Numbered from the stretch's first letter, positions 24,538 through 36,045 are shown. The stretch is 64,000 bases of DNA from Tetraselmis striata (GCA_006384855.1 VCJN01003322.1:1-64000); one strand, 5' to 3'. Numbers and translations are program-made. Notes: generated from the letters alone by a model not told the origin.

Positions 24538-27500
24538 CTACATGTGAGGTGGTGTGTGGGGGGGGGGGGGGGGGGGGGAGGCAACCTGCGGATGCGTGTG
24601 CACCACCAGGGGGTCAGAGCGGACATCATCGAAGAAGGGGTCGTCCAGCAGCTCCTGCGCTGTCGGCACGCCGCGCAGGTCCCAGCTCAGCAGGCGCTTG
24701 GCGAAGTTCATCACCTCTGGCGCCACGCGAGGGAAGAGCTCCTCCATGGAGCGCACGCTGCCCGGCGGCGGCGCGCCCTGCTGCAGGACCGCGTGCACCT
24801 CCTCCGGGAACTGACGCGACAACGCCGACCACAGGCAATGGAATGGGCAATCCGGAGCAGAACACTCAGGGCAATGAGACATGAGCCTCGGGTTGCGGAC
24901 AGACACAAGCTTTTGCAGCCAATGCGGCCAGATCGGTTTCAGAAGACTACCGCCGAGGGGGAAGGAGAGGAGGAGGAGGGGGGAGGGGGGGGGGGGGGGT
25001 ATTTACGGGTCCTCCGGAGGACGCTAGACCGGCGCTGCTTATGTAGCACACGATTACAAGACCTAGCTTGGAGTAGTGTACAGGTACCGGGACACTGATA
25101 ATAACCTCTAAGAGCATAACTTCTTACAAGCCTCAAATAGGGCTTGCTAGAAACCTCTAAGAGCATGCCGTATCGTTCCGCTATAGTTTGGCCCTCAACT
25201 AATCCTTACAGAATTTTCCGTCTATAGAACTCTGGCAGGCAGCGCAGGCTCTCACTTGCATTGTTCTTCATACCGCGCCGGCAGCCGTACCACAATAATA
25301 TCAACGACTACCGCATACCGTAGAATTGAATGCGGTTTGCAAGGCCAAAACCTACTGAAGTATTTGGCGCCTTCACGTCGGAGCATTCGTGATGCATTCG
25401 AGCTACATTCCGACCTTGTCATCTGTTTAAGAGTTCTTACCTCTTCGCAGGGGGGTTCAAAAACAATATTTATCCGCCGACCAATTGCGTTTGTGTGGTA
25501 ATCACTACGCGGTATGCTGGTATCTCTGTCACGAATGATGAAAGACGGATGCCTGATACGCGTGGCGGGCGTCGGAGGCGATGTCTTCGAGACCCGGGGA
25601 GGTATTTCCAACGTTAATACGCCTACATATCCACCAGTGAAAGATATCACAGGCCCCTCCACGTATGGCGTTTGCTGAATACAAACAGCTAGTAATATAA
25701 CCATAGTGTACTGGCTCGCAATATAGTTATAGCAACATAGCTATAGTATATTGGCTCGCAATATAACTGTAGCAACATGACTATAACTATATAACTTTAT
25801 AGTGCGTTGGCTCGCAATATAGATATAGCAAAAAAACTATGGCAATGTAATTAGCATAATAATAGTACATAATCAATGTGGCTGCCTGGGAGCTGGCAAT
25901 ATATCCCCCCCCCCCCCCGGGAATGCCGTGACGCCCTTTGGCCACCTACAGCTCCATGTCAGGTTTCTCTATAGATGCGTATAATTAGTACAACTATTAT
26001 ACTATAATTACTGTTCGTGTTTAATGGGAGAGCTTCATTGGCATAACATGTTAGCACCCCTTCTGCAGGGGAAGGACAGATGGCAGGGGAAGGGGAAGGG
26101 GAAGGCGGGGGGGGGGGGGGTCGTCACCCATTCCGCCACTTCCGCCGGCGGCGGGCCGTACTCCCGCTGCCACGCCCAAACCGCATCACCGAGCGTCATG
26201 TAGCGGGGGAAGGCCAGCACCGTTGCGTCGGAGGCCATCTCCAGCAGCACTAGCCCCGCATGCCAGATGTCAGCTGCGGTCATGTACCCAACATCATCCA
26301 CCAGCCGGCGTGACATTGGTATGCTGGGGCGGTAGTGCTGCTTATACTTGTGTGCGATGGGGTCCTGTGCAAAAGGCGCACACGGAAAAGAGAGGGGGGG
26401 GCGGGGGGCATGACTTTTTGGCGGAGTGCCGCCGTTGGACTGTGACTGCTGTCCCATTTTGTTTCACACGAGGCTCCAAAACCAAAACAGGTAAAATATA
26501 TGATGGTTTTGGAGCCTCATGGGGCATGATCCGCGTGCCACGAAGACATATAAGCAGTAGAAGATATGTAAGTGGCATAATATATTCCCACCGTGCTGGA
26601 TGGTTTCGGAGCACTGTCGGTGGTTTCCGTACAAATACAAAATTGGCAAGCACACATGGGGCCAGCTTCCGGTGTGCATGTAGGGTTTGTTTCGTCGCAG
26701 GCCCAGAACGCCCGCCGCAGCAGAAGCATCAGCAGCACAGGCGGTGCTTGGGCTTGCCTTGATTGGCTTGGACATGCCAAAGTCGGCCAGACGCGTGGTG
26801 CAGTCGGCGCGCATGAGCACGTTGTTCATCTTCACGTCCCCGTGGACATAGCCGGCTGCGCAAATGGCAGAGGGGGGGGTGGGGCATCAGCGGCGGCGCT
26901 GGCGGGGGGCGGAGCGGGCAGACACCCGGGAGTAGGTTGTTGCCTACAACACATGGGCGATGACTCGGCAATGAGTCCGCGGCCGCTTCTGGGTGCGGGC
27001 CAGTGCACCTGCGTGGATGTCACGTAGCCCCGCCAGCACCTGAAACGCCACGAGCTTGTGCCGCCGCAACCCCCAACGGCTCGCAGCGCGCCTCACCTGG
27101 CGCCAAGGAGGGGGGGGGGGGGGGGGGGGGGTGAGGGGAAGTACTACCTGGCCGCCTGCCGCGGCAAAGCCATGCAGTCCCACCATGCTGGCGTGGAGCC
27201 CCCCCCCCCCCCCCCCCCCCCAAACACCCCGCCACCCCTCTCCGCCTTGTGCATTCAGGCCGATACCTGCCGCAGGTCCGCATCCATCCGCTCCATCACC
27301 ACAAACGCCGACGTATCGCTTGCTGGTATAAGCACACCCCGAAGATGGACCACTGCTGCGCCTGCAAGGCGGTGAAAAGTATGTTCACCCCCCGCCCCCG
27401 GCCAGTCGATGCACACCGGTGTACAGGTGGAGGCAGGCGCAGGAGGATCTGACCGCTCACCCAGTCGGGTCAGCCGCCTGTGGATCATCAGCTCCCGTAG

Positions 27501-28353
27501 CAGACGCTCCGCTTGAAACCGGTCGACGGCTGGATTCATTCGCTGCGCGCACCAGCGACACCGTCGCTTTGCATGGACAGAGTGTAGTGCTCGGAGGGAC
27601 GCGGAGGGGGGGGATGCAAGGGCAGATGTGTGGGTGGGTGGGTGCGGATTATGGGGGCATGCAAGCAGCTCTCTACCCACCTTGATCACGACAGCCTCCC
27701 CAGTCTGCAGGTCCACCGCGGCAGCCACACCTACGGACATCTGGCCTCTGCCCACCTGCAGCCAACCACCGCCCACACGGCCATGCACTCACGCGGGGGC
27801 CAGCGCGCCCGACGTGCAACTGCGGCTCGTCACCGTCGAGCATTGCGCGCCGAGAGTTGAGACGATGGCGCGCGCCCTTACCATGTGGCTAACGTTGTAT
27901 CTTGCGAGATCCTGCACGCTGACATCCACTCCGGAGAAGAACTGGGCGGTGGTGGTGATATCTTGGCGCTTTTGCTGCGCAGGCCCGGGATTTCGGGGGG
28001 GGGGGAGGAGGGCGTCGTCAACGAGGCGCCACCCCTGCTTTCCGACAAAGCCCCCCCTGTCTCCCGCCCGAGGAGGCACGACGGCAACATACCACGAGCC
28101 ACAGCCGCACCTCATTGCCACGGTCCCTGACTAGCTCGCACCGTGCCTCGACGACGTCGTGCCGACCCTGGGCCAACCGATGGCTGCGCCGCCGCCGTTG
28201 AGGCACCGGCAGCGAGGCGGCCGTCCTCTCAGCGCCACCCGGCACGGCGCAGAACGCCGCTAGCAGACACAGCGAGGCTAGGCTGATTGAGAGGCAGGCC
28301 ATCGGGCGCAACCTGCTCCAAAGCATTGATAGCACTGCAGATGCTAGGAGCAC
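24538..28353 (-). CDS. Serine/threonine protein kinase with an N-terminal hydrophobic signal
   Basis: Kinase-domain exons on minus: 27755-27681, 27542-27461, 27361-27267, 27096-27009, 26855-26758, 26364-26128, 24810-24538. Phases close. Subdomains are visible: glycine loop VGRGQMSVG, lysine in VVIK, helix C in RFQAERLLREL, hinge VVMERMDADL, catalytic loop HGDVKMNN (HRD with Gly for Arg), DFGMSK, TAADIWHAGLVLLEM (subdomain IX) and the subdomain XI arginine in WDLRGVPTAQELL. All key catalytic residues are kept. ATG 28353 or 28302 opens a hydrophobic segment (ACLSISLASLCLLAAFC), suggesting a membrane or secretory location. The link from this segment to the kinase (27793-28300) is unresolved. Intron 26757-26365 has a GC donor (AAG|GCAAGC). 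The stop at 24538 follows a Pro run from a 21-base homopolymer, so the true end may differ. Confidence 0.75.
25703..25830. repeat. AT-rich tandem repeat, about three irregular units
   Basis: The block tggctcgcaatata recurs at 25712, 25752 and 25808, each followed by variants of tagttatagcaacat. It lies in the 1.3-kb intron of the kinase gene. Confidence 0.8.
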
Positions 28354-28828
28354 AGGCGTATGGTGCCCAGTGCGTGTCCCAATGCTGTCGTTTTTCTTAT
28401 GGCGACTAGCTACTGCAGGTGTAGTACCGGTACCGGTTGCGCGAGCTTACTTGCGGGGTCATCGTGTGATGAGTACGTATAAAAGGATTACTTCCCGTGC
28501 ATTCCCCGGACGTTTTCCCTGTAAAAACCAAAAATCAGTCGTGTAGTTACAGGCGTGTACCGTTCATATACACCTGCCCACGAAGTCTTACCTCCCTTGT
28601 CAAGCATCAATTGTACGTTGGCCCATTATGAGCCCTCACCTTCGTTTCCGGCCGCGCCCTTCCATGTGTCATACGTGAACACGACATCATGCGCGTGGGG
28701 GGAGCCCTAAGTGGCGTTTGTTGGGCTCTCGTTGCAAAAGCCATACGTGTGCGTGTCATTGTTCAGGGTTAGTAATAAATTTGATAACCCATTGTCACGA
28801 GGGCACGAATTTTTATATCGCACGTATA
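28354..28828. other. Short intergenic interval before SDR element 2
   Basis: No gene seen. It separates the kinase start (minus) from SDR element 2 (plus) and presumably holds the kinase promoter, though no motif stands out. A GTAC-rich run (gtaccggtaccgg) lies near 28423. Confidence 0.4.
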
Positions 28829-29036
28829 TGATCTAAACGTGTTTATGGGGTTTCCTAACGGACTATAGCTGTCCTAGTGCGACCCGTACGGTCTGTAGTG
28901 GTTTGAAGCCGTTACCATCGGGGTTTGGTACGGGCTACCCCATCGCCCGCGAGCCCCGCGCTCCCGGCCGGGGAGCTACTTAGGACAGCCACCAGCAGCT
29001 CGTCTGCCATCTTCCAGCTCGCTGCCTTCGGCAGCG
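28829..29036 (+). repeat. SDR element 2, A1 repeat
   Basis: 208-bp direct repeat, nearly identical to 30924-31131 (offset 2095). It starts tgatctaaac. Confidence 0.92.
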
Positions 29037-29804
29037 GCTTCGCGTACTTGTGCGCGCGAGGGTCACTGAGGCTGAACAAGTCCGCACCGAGGTTCATCCA
29101 CCCGGTAGTGAGTCGTCGTGCCGCGAAAATGCGTTACAACATCAGGCAGCGACAGACAGCCCCTCGGTAGTGTGGTTTTCCCTACTCGTGCGCCCGAGGT
29201 CGTTTTCCGTTTTTGCCCTGGCTTTGCAGCTGGGACGTTTTCGGATGGCGATGCGCACGGCAAGGAATTGGAGCTGGGGGGTCCCCGTTGAGGGGGTTTA
29301 AACCTCAACACCCGAAGTCGAGTCGCAATACAGGCCTTCGGGGCTCCCGCAGTGGAGCGCCCTCTCGCAGTAGTCAACTCTTGAGGTTTAGGTGAGGTGG
29401 ACGCGCTCGGCACCATGGCCGCTGCTCGTCACGGTTGTCAACGACGACAACTACGCCCACCGCAACAAATCGGCGCGGACGGAGGAGGACGTCCGTGTCG
29501 TCGGAGCGACCACTTGTTGTCCCGCAAGACACTGCAACCCAGTCCCCGTGTCCTCGCAGCAGGGCGCCGTGGCATCAACGGTCGTTACATGCTGTGGTTT
29601 TCCGGAACTACTCGCGTAATTGGCCTGTTACATGGGTGGCGCCGCTCACGCGCCGGTGTTTTGAGAGGGCTCGTTGCCCTCGCCCCAATGAAGCTTCAGC
29701 AACGTTTGCTGTGGTCGCAGTGGGAGGCGTTTGTGCGGCCCGTGCCGATGCGTCTCCGACGTCTCCTACTCCAACGTCGTCGTCACAAGGACCACGACAA
29801 CCTG

Positions 29805-30190
29805 CAGCTGCCCGCTGGGGGGCAGCTCTACCACCTGGCGTACCTGGCGTCTCGTGGTGTACGTAACTACCCTTGGCCAACTCTGGGTTTGGGACTTCGG
29901 CGGCCGTCGCTGGTGCAGTAGCAGCGGCCGCCTCGTCGTCACCCTCGCCCCGACATCATTGGCATCGTTACGGGCCGGCATAGGCTACAAGGGCCTCTAC
30001 GCCGGCCAACCCGCTTCCAACGTCACGGCAACGCATCTGTGACAACACGAGCTGCCCGCCGGGGGACAGCTCCGCCACCTAACGCGACTTGTGCGTTTCG
30101 TGGCATCATCCTAAGCCTACGCTTTGTGGGTTGGTCAGCAGCCGTCGTTGGTGCAGCAACGGCGGTCGGCTCACCGCTCTCCGCAAAGAA
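29805..30190 (+). repeat. Internal tandem duplication in SDR element 2 (period about 240 bp)
   Basis: The stretch from about 29805 (ctgcccgctggggggcagctc, PAGGQL in one frame) to 29950 recurs diverged from about 30043 (agctgcccgccgggggacag) to 30190. Both end in ccgtcg(c/t)tggtgcag. This gives a repeated module of unknown function inside the element body. Confidence 0.6.
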
Positions 30191-30923
30191 AGACCCACGG
30201 CGACAGCTAACCGAGTCGGCGGGTCTTCTGCGACGTCGCCGACAACCGACCCCGACACACCTGAACCGGTACGGCACAACCACACAGGGTTCCACATTTC
30301 CGCGCCCTCAGCGTTGTGCGTTTCACCCGCCGCTCTTCGCGCAAGGGGGCGAAACGACCACCGCTGGTGATGACAGCAGCAGTACATCGCTGTCATCGCG
30401 AGTTGTTGCGTGTCTACCCCTCGTAACGGGCATCGCCAGTACAGGTACAGGGTACGAGTTATCATCGCGTCGGGTACAGTGCACCAGTACTTCACCTGAC
30501 TGTACTCGGCGCGCTCGCGCGCTCGTGCGCGCAGCTGTACTCGTCCTACTCGTGCCTGTGCCGCTGCTTTGCTGGGCGCTCGTCGCCAACTTGGGCTTTG
30601 CTACCCCTGCTGCTTCTACTGGCCTGCAGTTCCGGCTCGTGCCGCACGCCACCATGGCGCGCAACCAATGCTATAGGGCGCCGTCGGGAGACGGCGCCTT
30701 AATTCCGCGACACGTCCGGCCTATGTCATGCCGGCGTAAACATCTCCCGCCCGCGTCTGATGCGCCTGCGCCTCGATCGAGGTCCTCTTGGCGCGAGACC
30801 CCTCTACAACTCAAGACATCTTCCGCCTTCGTCTGGTCGGCACGCCTGCCGACTGCCCACGCTCGCAGTCGTAAACGAACCGCGTGTAAACTGGCAAAAC
30901 CAGACTCGAATGCATGATTGAAA

Positions 30924-31131
30924 TGATCTAAACGTGTTTATGGGGTTTCCTAACGGACTATAGTTGTCCTAGTGCGACCCGTACGGTCTGTAGTGGTTTG
31001 AAGCCGTTACCATCGGGGTTTGGTACGGGCCACCCCATCGCCCGCGAGCCCTGCGCTCCCGGCCGGGGAGCTACTTAGGACAGCCACCAGCAGCTCGTCT
31101 GCCATCTTCCAGCTCGCTGCCTTCGGCAGCG
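30924..31131 (+). repeat. SDR element 2, A2 repeat
   Basis: Second A copy, joined directly to B1 at its left. Few substitutions relative to A1, so the copy is fairly young despite the decayed body. Confidence 0.92.
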
Positions 31132-31284
31132 CCCTCCCGTTTTCCGCCTCCGCCCTGCGGGCTCCTCCTCCGACATTCCCTCCCCTTTCGCTGAACCTTC
31201 CTAGCCATTAAATGGCGCTTTTCCGTGTAACACAGCCTCAGCACCCTTTTTGGCAAAACCAGACTCGAATGCATGATTGAAATG

Positions 31285-31954
31285 CGTTTTACCAGTACGG
31301 ATGCATGCCAAGAGTTAGCTCTACCATCGTAGAGCACATTCATAAAGGCGCGGTCTCCCCACCGGCGGCATGCAAGCAAGTGAGCAGTTCCCGCAAAACG
31401 GCGAATATTGCGATAAACGCTTGCTCCAAAGCAAGCCCGCCTACGGCTGTTGTCCGCATTCAATGCGCCCTTGGTAGAGCCAAGCTTCAGCCCATACTGC
31501 GCAGGGGTGCAGCCCCCGAGTCAGCGGGTGGGTCCATATGGTCACCTGCTAGGGAATCGTCCAGGGTATGTGGTAGGGCTGGCCATCAATACGCTCCCAT
31601 ATTATGCTATTGGGCTGCGCCTAGCGGGCCCCTAAGCGGGGAAAGGGGCGAGTACATCGCCTTTTTATCGGGATGCGGGTCGCGCGGTAAGCCACTGTAC
31701 TAAGGTTTGTATGAGAACCTAAAAATATTTGCATCGGGGCCCCCAACCCCTCGGTTATATTTCCACCGAGGGGCACGGCAGGGTTCGAACCTGCGCAGAG
31801 CGGAATCACGAGCGTAACATGCAGCCCCCCCCCCCCCCTCCCCCGCCACCTATCACATCTCAAGCCGTTGATGAGTGTTCTAAATTGATTATATCGTAGC
31901 AATGCGCCACTGTACCACTCGGCGGTCGGCGCCGCCGGTGCTGACGTGGCGATA
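31285..31954. other. Spacer between SDR elements 2 and 3
   Basis: No gene seen. On the minus strand it holds a tRNA-like B box (ggttcgaacc, 31790-31800) and, about 130 bases upstream, an A-box-like stretch (gagtggtacagtggcgc, near 31905-31922), separated by a 14-base homopolymer. This could be a tRNA-derived SINE or a decayed tRNA gene; I could not fold a tRNA. Confidence 0.35.
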
Positions 31955-32256
31955 TAATCCAAACTAGTTTATGCGGTTTCCTCCCTTGACATGCCTAACC
32001 GCTTTTCAGCTACAAGTGTTGCTCAGTGGTACGGGAACTAGGCACCTGTCTTTGCGCCCTTTTTGGGGCGCAGCACGACTAGAGATAAAAGCAGCCATAA
32101 AGCTGAGCCTGCCATCTTCCAGTTTTCGCTGCGTTACACTCAGCGATGTTAAAATTGTCTCGTCACATGTTGCGAGCAAGGTCACCCAGTTGTTCAAGAC
32201 CACACCCGGCTCACCACCCGTGTGTGATATTCTCATCCGCACGTCCGTGCGTTACC

Positions 32257-33122
32257 ATGCCAGATGGAGAAGAACCCGTCGTTGAGCTGACGCTCGAATC
32301 GCTATACGCAGACGTGAAGGCCCAGTCTAAATTGTTGCGCGAGCTTGCAACATCGTTGGCCCAATTGACGGCTCGTGACCGCGTTGTTGACGGAGATGGG
32401 GCACATGGCTCCGGTTCCGGGCAGCGCATCTCGGGACAGCCGACAGGCAGCGGGGGAGCCGCACAGCGCCCAAATTTGCTAGAGCTAGCCCATAGCGGCC
32501 GTGTCGGAGCAAAATCCGTGAGTGACGAGGATGACTACCTCGCGGTGCCAAAGCTACTGCATCGAGCAGAGTTTGGTTACGAGGCCGTTCGACCGGTCAG
32601 TCGAGTGCCTGGACCATGAGCGCCGACCTAACGAACGCGTACCTCAAGCAGGATGACCGGCGTCTGCCGGCCGAGGAGGAGTATCTATGGATGTCGTGTT
32701 TCGGCGCCCACATGACCGCACTTTTCGTAGCTCTCGACGAGCTGCTGCCCTACGTCCCTGCTGCAAGTCAGGACTTCACCCCCTACCTCGCGAGAGCTCG
32801 GAACCACGCCGAAGCCATCGACAAGGCGTTTCGCTTTCGTTTGGCCTTCCTACGGAGGTTTAATGAGGTCAAGCGCGTGCACGGTGACCAAGGTGTTCTG
32901 GACGTGCTGCGAGCCCAGCACTTATTTCAGCCTGCTTCTGAGCATTTGGGTTCCGCGAGTTTTGGGGACCTCATGAGGGACTACGAGCGTCGCGTCTTTG
33001 AGGCGACAGTTGCCAGCAACGCAAAAGCAACCGCTACTGCTCGGCTAGCGGCAGCGGTTGCAGGACGTGACCGTGGACGAGGACGTGGTGGTGGACTCGG
33101 GCGTGGCCGCGAACGAAGGTGA
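32257..33122 (+). CDS. Gag-like protein of SDR element 3, in two overlapping ORFs
   Basis: ORF a (32257-32619, about 120 aa) is acidic with a helical stretch (LYADVKAQSKLLRELATSLA). ORF b (32616-33122, 168 aa) has an EEEYLWMSCFGAH core, helical middle and a C-terminal Arg/Gly tail (GRDRGRGRGGGLGRGRERR) like RNA-binding RGG tails of gag proteins. The stop of a and the ATG of b overlap as ATGA at 32616-32619. They could be joined by stop-start reinitiation or a shift, or a single-base lesion may have split one gene. The gag role is inferred from position and the basic tail. Confidence 0.5.
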
Positions 33123-33709
33123 GCACGAGTGACGGTGTGGGGCGCCTTTCGTCGGAGCTGCTGGAGCTTTGCGAGGCCACCCTTCGGTGACCGCCGCAAA
33201 GCGCGCCCTAGCAGCTCAACGACGGGATGAGCGCCATGTGTTAGGACCTGAACCCCCCCCCCCTACCTTACAGACTTCATTTAGACCTTCCTCGGTGCGG
33301 CGCTTTTTACGTCTTCATCCGAGTGCGGCTCAACCATCCGCACACCTGCACACGGCGGTTCAACCAACCGCCTCCCGTACCATCTCATCACTGCGTCCGT
33401 CGGCGCGCTGTCACACTGCGTGTTACAACTGGTTCGCAACGACCAAGCGGGGTGCGCCCTCTTACCTGAACCTAGCCCCGCAAAGCCGTACTGATGCTAC
33501 TGGAAACCCGTCCAGCAACTGCCGGCCAACCGCCGGGAACCTATTTAATCGTTGATGCCGAGTACTTTGGTAACAATAGTCGCCCCCTTGTACCTCTGTC
33601 GGTAAAACGACGCACTTACGTAACTGACGAGCCCGAAGTTGTCGCTCCCTGGCCTGCTTCACTGCGCTCTGACTGCATGATGCTTTCGACTCGGACGAGT
33701 TAGGGTAGC

Positions 33710-34700
33710 GGACGCTCGACCTGCTCTCCAGCTCCCTCACCGCTAAGACACTCAAGAGTTACGCTGGCAGACTGTCTCAGTTTGCGGAGTTCTGCCACGA
33801 CTCCGAGAACATCAGCCCGCTGGAGGCGACCACTGCTGCTGTCGTCCGGTACGTTGCATGGATTGGTAAGCGAGGGCACATTGGGGCTAAGTCGCTGCAG
33901 CCCTACTACATGTCTGCGATAAACAGTCACGTTCTTCAAGCTGCACAACCTCGATCCAATCGCCAAGGACAACTTGCACCTTACTGCAGCTAGGCGTGGG
34001 CTGATGCTGCGGCAGCGCCGTCTGGAAGCCGCCCCTTTGCGAGTCCCTCTGCCTGATTATGTAGCTTACAACTTCGTCGAGAGGGCCGAGTAAATTGTGT
34101 CTGCTCCCACCACAGAGTACCAGTACAACTTCCGAGCCCTCGTAGCCTCGGTTGTCAACTTCATGTTCTTTGCCATGGGACTTACTGGCGTTTCCCGCCG
34201 AGTGCGGGATGTGCATGTCGACGATTACAGCATTACCCTGCAGGTGTACCGCGAGAAAGGTCGCGCTGGCCGACGGGGTCCCGACGACCTGCGCGTGCTT
34301 CTCCTTCCGGTGTCAAAACACCCCCGGGTTGCGCGTCTCCTACACCACTTCATCGACGACGTACATTATGCCCCCTTGGTTTCTGTTGCCTTGGCTGAGA
34401 CAAACTTCTGGGCGGTCACCCCAAGCGAGCAGTCGAAAGCTTGGACCGCCGCTACAATGTCGGACTGGCTGTCTACATACAACCGTTCGTCTTGTCGGTG
34501 CTGCCCCTCCCGCCGGCACTTTCTGGACCTCGCACAGCCTTCGCAAGGGGGCAGCGTTTGCCGCTAACGCTTACGCCACATTTGCTACCAAGGCGGCTGG
34601 GCCACTAACTCCGACGTCGATCTGGACTACATCAACCCCAACGTTATTCCTTCGCCTGGCGTGTGGTTCTTCTTTGGCCACATCGCGCCCCTCCACCACT
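33710..34700 (+). pseudogene. Tyrosine recombinase of SDR element 3, broken
   Basis: A core-binding (SAM-like) domain is clear from about 33710 (LTAKTLKSYAGRLSQFAEF...ATTAAVVRYVAWIG). After a frame change near 33930 the protein continues (LHLTAARRGLMLRQRR...), meets a stop at about 34090, and runs into the catalytic domain (MGLTGVSRRVRDVHVDDYSI, YREKGR). After another frame change near 34510 comes HSLRKGAAFAA, the box with the second catalytic arginine. Two frame changes and one stop mean it is not functional as it stands. Tyrosine recombinases integrate the circular DNA copy of such elements. Confidence 0.7.
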
Positions 34701-35567
34701 TCCAAGTCCAACATGAATCCGCAGCGGTGGCCTTCCCGGTGCCTCCTTCATGACCTGGCGCTGCCCCTTCTCCGTCAATCCACCGCTCTCTCCGCTCGCT
34801 CATGACTGGCAAAACCAGACTCAACTTGAAATGATCTAAACTGGTCTATGGGGTTTCCTCCCTTGACCTAACCGCTTTTCAGCTACCAGTGCTGCTCAGT
34901 GGTACGGGAACTAGGCACCTGTCGTTGCGCCCTTTTTGGGTGCAGCACGAGTAGACATAAAAGCAGCCATAACAGTTGCGCCTCCCATCTTCCAGTTTTC
35001 GTTGCGTTACACGCAGCACCCTCCCTGACTCCGTTTTCCCTCCGCGCTTTTCACTTTACCTTCCTGCCAATTTCGGCTCTTGATCGTGTAAAATAGCCTG
35101 CGCGACCTTTTTGGCGAAATCCGACTCAACTTGAAATGGACAGATACGTACAGGTCGAGACTTGCGAGGGGGACTGTAAATTCGACCCTATCTATTATTA
35201 TTTCTGCCCACAGCTGTATAGTAGCAGCCGTGTACGTGGCTTTGCTACAGTGGTTTTGTTTCTTTTATTAGCATTCCGAATAAATAAGCGACTCTCACTA
35301 TAAAAGGGATGTGATGATACCTAACCTTGAAATATAAATACTTCATTAAGAGTTGGTAATTATTTCTGCATGATGTTATGATGTATGATGTTACGCTGTA
35401 CTAGACCGAAGTTGATGAAGATTGGATATTATTTTTTGATCACGAATCGTCCCCGAATTCGCCCGGATCAAAATCCTCGTCTGCCGGTGTCCGCCCGCCG
35501 CGAAGCTGCCAACCCCAAAACTCGCTGTGAAGCCCCAAATCCTCAGATGCGGCGGACACGGAGCGCG

Positions 35568-35604
35568 GCGGCCGCAGGACTTGGGGCCCAAATCCTGCGG
35601 CCGC
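35568..35604. repeat. Palindrome, 17-bp arms with 3-bp loop
   Basis: gcggccgcaggacttgg, GGC, then ccaaatcctgcggccgc: arms match 16 of 17. It is very GC-rich and could extrude a hairpin. Confidence 0.85.
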
Positions 35605-35871
35605 CGGCCGCATCATTTGGCGCCGCATCATTTCAGGTGTACTCGCCAACCCCACCGGATCGGCTCCCCCACTGCCCCAACCCTGCTACCCTCGCGTCTC
35701 TCTCGCAGTATCTCCCACACTCGGCGGCATGGTCGGCCGACACGCGGTTGTTGCGGTGCGTACTGCTGACATTGCGCGCCAACCCCGCGGTCACAGGGCG
35801 CGTCGCGCGCGTTGACCAGCCGTTTACCGCCCAGCCGCTCCGGTCGGATTATTTAGAAACTCGCCGCCGCC

Positions 35872-36045
35872 ATGGAGCACGCCTCGCTGCCCATCAACGC
35901 ACATGCTCCTCGCCAGAGCTTCGCCAGTCTGCAGGATGCAACTGACGAGCTTGACGCGGAGCTCGAAGACCCAGCGTCCGAGGGCACGCCGGCCAAAGAG
36001 GCTAGTTGCAGCGGTCATGTTGCTTCCCATGGCGGCGGCGACTAG
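35872..36045 (+). CDS. Short acidic ORF of unknown function (57 aa)
   Basis: ATG at 35872 lies in a strong Kozak-type context (gccgccATGG). The product is acidic in the middle (DATDELDAELEDPASEG) with no known motif. That acidic stretch loosely recalls LDTELEYVDF in the gag-like remains of SDR element 1. No exon signals extend it. It may be the start of a decayed element gene or chance. Confidence 0.2.
   Translation: MEHASLPINAHAPRQSFASLQDATDELDAELEDPASEGTPAKEASCSGHVASHGGGD

Larger units (their letters stand above)
28829..31284 (+). mobile_element. Split-direct-repeat tyrosine recombinase-type element, decayed (SDR element 2)
   Basis: Order on plus: A1 28829-29036, body, B1 30892-30925, A2 30924-31131, 119 bases, B2 31251-31284. 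A1 and A2 are 208 bp and almost identical; B1 and B2 are identical over 34 bp and begin TGGCAAA. The layout is that of SDR elements 1 and 3. The body (29037-30891) has no intact gene. Near 30340 a stretch reading SSRKGA matches the position and DNA of the SLRKGA box of the recombinase in element 3, so it is probably a decayed recombinase. An internal duplication lies at 29805-30190, and a related fragment sits on the minus strand at 37260-37745. Confidence 0.75.
31955..35138 (+). mobile_element. Split-direct-repeat tyrosine recombinase element with gag-like and recombinase genes (SDR element 3)
   Basis: Order: A1 31955-32145, gag-like ORFs 32257-33122, recombinase remains 33710-34700, B1 34807-34833, A2 34832-35018, 94 bases, B2 35112-35138. 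A1/A2 are about 190 bp and moderately diverged; B copies begin TGGCAAA or TGGCGAA. This is the most complete of the three SDR elements. The 590-bp gap between gag and recombinase shows no reverse transcriptase or RNase H motif, unlike full Ngaro/PAT/DIRS elements. It is either a deletion derivative mobilised by an RT-bearing relative or a gag-plus-recombinase lineage. Confidence 0.8.

Noticed and set aside
24490..24540. Telomere-like stretch (ttagggttttagaccctataatcc)
   Set aside because: No tandem telomeric units; only a loose TTAGGG-like resemblance in AT-rich sequence.
25252..25704. 150-aa minus-strand frame inside the long kinase intron
   Set aside because: No recognisable motif or splice-compatible neighbours; overlaps an AT-rich repeat.
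31770..31930. Possible tRNA gene on the minus strand (B-box ggttcgaacc, A-box-like stretch upstream)
   Set aside because: A and B boxes are about 130 bases apart with a 14-base homopolymer between, and no acceptor or anticodon stem could be paired. At most a SINE or relic.
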